A stretch of 8,025 nt of DNA from assembly GCA_035530195.1 (NCBI GenBank), contig DATKVG010000069.1:1-8025 (forward strand). Direction: 5' to 3'. Below are positions 6,920 to 8,025 of this stretch, one piece after another (positions within the stretch are counted from its first letter, which is position 1; every line of letters begins with the position of its first letter). The DNA is from JAPLKX01 sp035530195 (GTDB lineage Bacteria > Hydrogenedentota > Hydrogenedentia > Hydrogenedentales > SLHB01). The notes beneath the pieces are model-generated. The model was not told the DNA's origin. It made no database searches and saw nothing but the letters and a program-made list of their open reading frames with translations. Position numbers and translations under genes: made by a program.

Positions 6920-7534
6920 TCAGTTCACGTGGACTGAAAAAACGGCTTTTCGAGCGACTTGCTGCCAGGGCATATCCGGATCCATCAACACAAGGCTCAC
7001 GCGGACCGCCTGCGGATTCACCCCGCTCGACCAGCCCGTCTGCCAATCTTGCGCACCGGCGTATTCCACCCGCATCGCCAATACGCCCTCCGCCACCGGC
7101 TGCTCAACCGGGTTCGCCGCACCGGGCACACGCACCGCCCGCATCAGTCGGCACAGGCCGTTCTCCCGGCTGATGTAGTAGCCCACATCCGCCCGCTGCA
7201 GCGTCCCATCTGCCGCCGGCAGCGTCGCCGGAATAAAAAAACGATCATCCTCAAGCAGCACACGGTGATAACGCTTGTCCTGAGCCGTCTGTACAAGACC
7301 CTTAATGGCTGCGCCCGACAATTTGGCTGAAACCGCCTCCGAAAAATCCTGTCGCATCTGGCTGAAAACGTATTGGGCGCGGCTGTCCAGTTCGGTGCGG
7401 CTGCTTTCCGCGCGCCACGTGTCCGTGACCCGGTTGAGCATCACGGTGCCCATTGTGGCGGGCACAGCGAGCACACCGATCACGACAATCAGTTCCATCA
7501 GGCTGAAACCGCGGTTGCAAGCACTGCGTTTCAT
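6920..7534 (-). CDS. GspJ-like pseudopilin with prepilin leader
   Basis: The N-terminus KRSACNRG9-FSLMELIVVIGVLAV is a class III prepilin signal. Prepilin peptidase should cut after G9 and methylate F10, leaving Glu at +5 (E14). The 204-residue length, the QMRQDFSEAV helix end, and VGYYISRENGLCRLMRAV fit GspJ, whose members share a V-x-Y-hydrophobic...G-L-x-R pattern before the C-terminal strands. The position between the I-like and K-like genes supports J. One Cys is in the leader and one in the globular part. The start ATG overlaps the upstream stop as ATGA, with GGAGG 6 bases ahead of it, so translation is coupled. A more generic prepilin-domain protein is possible, but the gene order makes J the best reading. 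Confidence 0.85.
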   Translation of the reverse strand: MKRSACNRGFSLMELIVVIGVLAVPATMGTVMLNRVTDTWRAESSRTELDSRAQYVFSQMRQDFSEAVSAKLSGAAIKGLVQTAQDKRYHRVLLEDDRFFIPATLPAADGTLQRADVGYYISRENGLCRLMRAVRVPGAANPVEQPVAEGVLAMRVEYAGAQDWQTGWSSGVNPQAVRVSLVLMDPDMPWQQVARKAVFSVHVN

Positions 7535-8025
7535 GCGTTTCCTCCAGCGTCCCCGGCCATAGCCTGTGCTGTGGCCACAGGCCGCGAACCCAGCGAAAAC
7601 CGCGGCGCGCTCGACGTCAACGCCACCGACCTGTCCCGGCCCGCATCCTTCCAGCGCACCACCACCGTCACGTCCACATGTTTGGAATTGGGCTGGGGCA
7701 GCGCCGCGTAAGCCTGCCAGCGAAATTTCCCATAAAAGGTTTCTTCCCGCGCATTCGAGGCCGGCTCAATCGGCGCCACCACAAGCCGGTCAAACGGCCT
7801 TCCCGCCGGAACCGCCGGCTTTGTCGCCCCCGGCACTTCCGGCGTGGCCGGTTCTGCCGGAACCACCTCCACCAATTGCCCCGGCTCCGCCCCATCCAGA
7901 TTCCACACATACTTCGATGAGTTGCGCAGAATCGAGTCCATTTGTTCTTCAGCCAGCGACGCCGCCACCAACTGGCTTCGATTCGAACGGGAAAGCACAA
8001 GGCTCGATCCAAAAAGCGATACCAG
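7531..8025 (-). CDS. GspI-like pseudopilin, 5' end truncated by the right edge
   Basis: The frame is open to the last base of the window, giving 164 C-terminal residues; the prepilin cleavage motif and most of the hydrophobic helix lie outside. The first visible residues (LVSLFGSSLVLSRSNR) look like the end of the pilin helix. ASLAEEQMDSIL then matches the LAEEQLEEL-type segment common to GspI and related pseudopilins. A possible GTG start at 7998 would fall inside the helix, so I do not use it. A Pro/Ala/Val/Glu-rich stretch (about 7795-7875) interrupts the globular part and looks disordered. After it come strand-like sequences (FRWQAYAALPQP, KHVDVTVVVRWKD) typical of the pseudopilin sheet. 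The stop overlaps the start of the GspJ-like gene by 4 bases. The I assignment depends on gene order and this short motif, and another minor pseudopilin (for example H or G type) is possible. Confidence 0.7.
   Translation of the reverse strand: MVSLFGSSLVLSRSNRSQLVAASLAEEQMDSILRNSSKYVWNLDGAEPGQLVEVVPAEPATPEVPGATKPAVPAGRPFDRLVVAPIEPASNAREETFYGKFRWQAYAALPQPNSKHVDVTVVVRWKDAGRDRSVALTSSAPRFSLGSRPVATAQAMAGDAGGNA

Noticed and set aside
7668..8012. Alternative - strand frame over the truncated pseudopilin gene.
   Set aside because: The frame ending at 7531 contains the pilin-like helix end and the LAEEQ motif and overlaps the next start by ATGA. The alternative is rich in Arg and Trp with no family features.

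Overview
The window is GC-rich bacterial DNA with strong Shine-Dalgarno sites and tightly packed genes. It holds eight protein genes in two convergent blocks. Three genes on the + strand occupy positions 1-2823, and five genes on the - strand run from 8025 down to 2933. The blocks meet at a strong hairpin terminator at 2883-2917. A prepilin-type protein ending in the DGHVxF signature, together with type II secretion-like pseudopilin genes, suggests a Planctomycetes/Verrucomicrobia/Lentisphaerae or Hydrogenedentota-like genome. That placement is an inference from protein style; there is no rRNA or other marker to confirm it.

The left block (+) contains three genes. First is the 3' end of a DUF1559-like prepilin gene (1-266). 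Second is a Cys-rich, probably zinc-binding protein with three membrane segments (303-1004). Third, after a 199-base spacer, is an exported 539-residue protein (1204-2823). That third protein has an N-terminal region resembling the zinc-dependent phospholipase C / S1-P1 nuclease fold, with several metal ligands apparently replaced, followed by a helical TPR-like C-terminal half. It is the most interesting item in the window.

The right block (-), read in transcription order, is: a GspI-like pseudopilin truncated by the right edge; a GspJ-like pseudopilin overlapping it by 4 bases (ATGA); a GspK-like minor pseudopilin whose Shine-Dalgarno site overlaps the preceding stop codon; a GspF/PilC inner-membrane platform protein after an 81-base spacer; and, after a 159-base spacer, an AMP-forming acyl-CoA synthetase. 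The first four are parts of a type II secretion or type IV pilus-like machine. I, J and K form the pseudopilus tip in classical systems, and F is the membrane platform. The acyl-CoA synthetase has no evident role in secretion and may be a separate unit.

I see no tRNA, rRNA, CRISPR array, insertion sequence or attachment site. A very long + strand open frame (4088-6850) is a shadow of the - strand genes, as explained in the rejected list.
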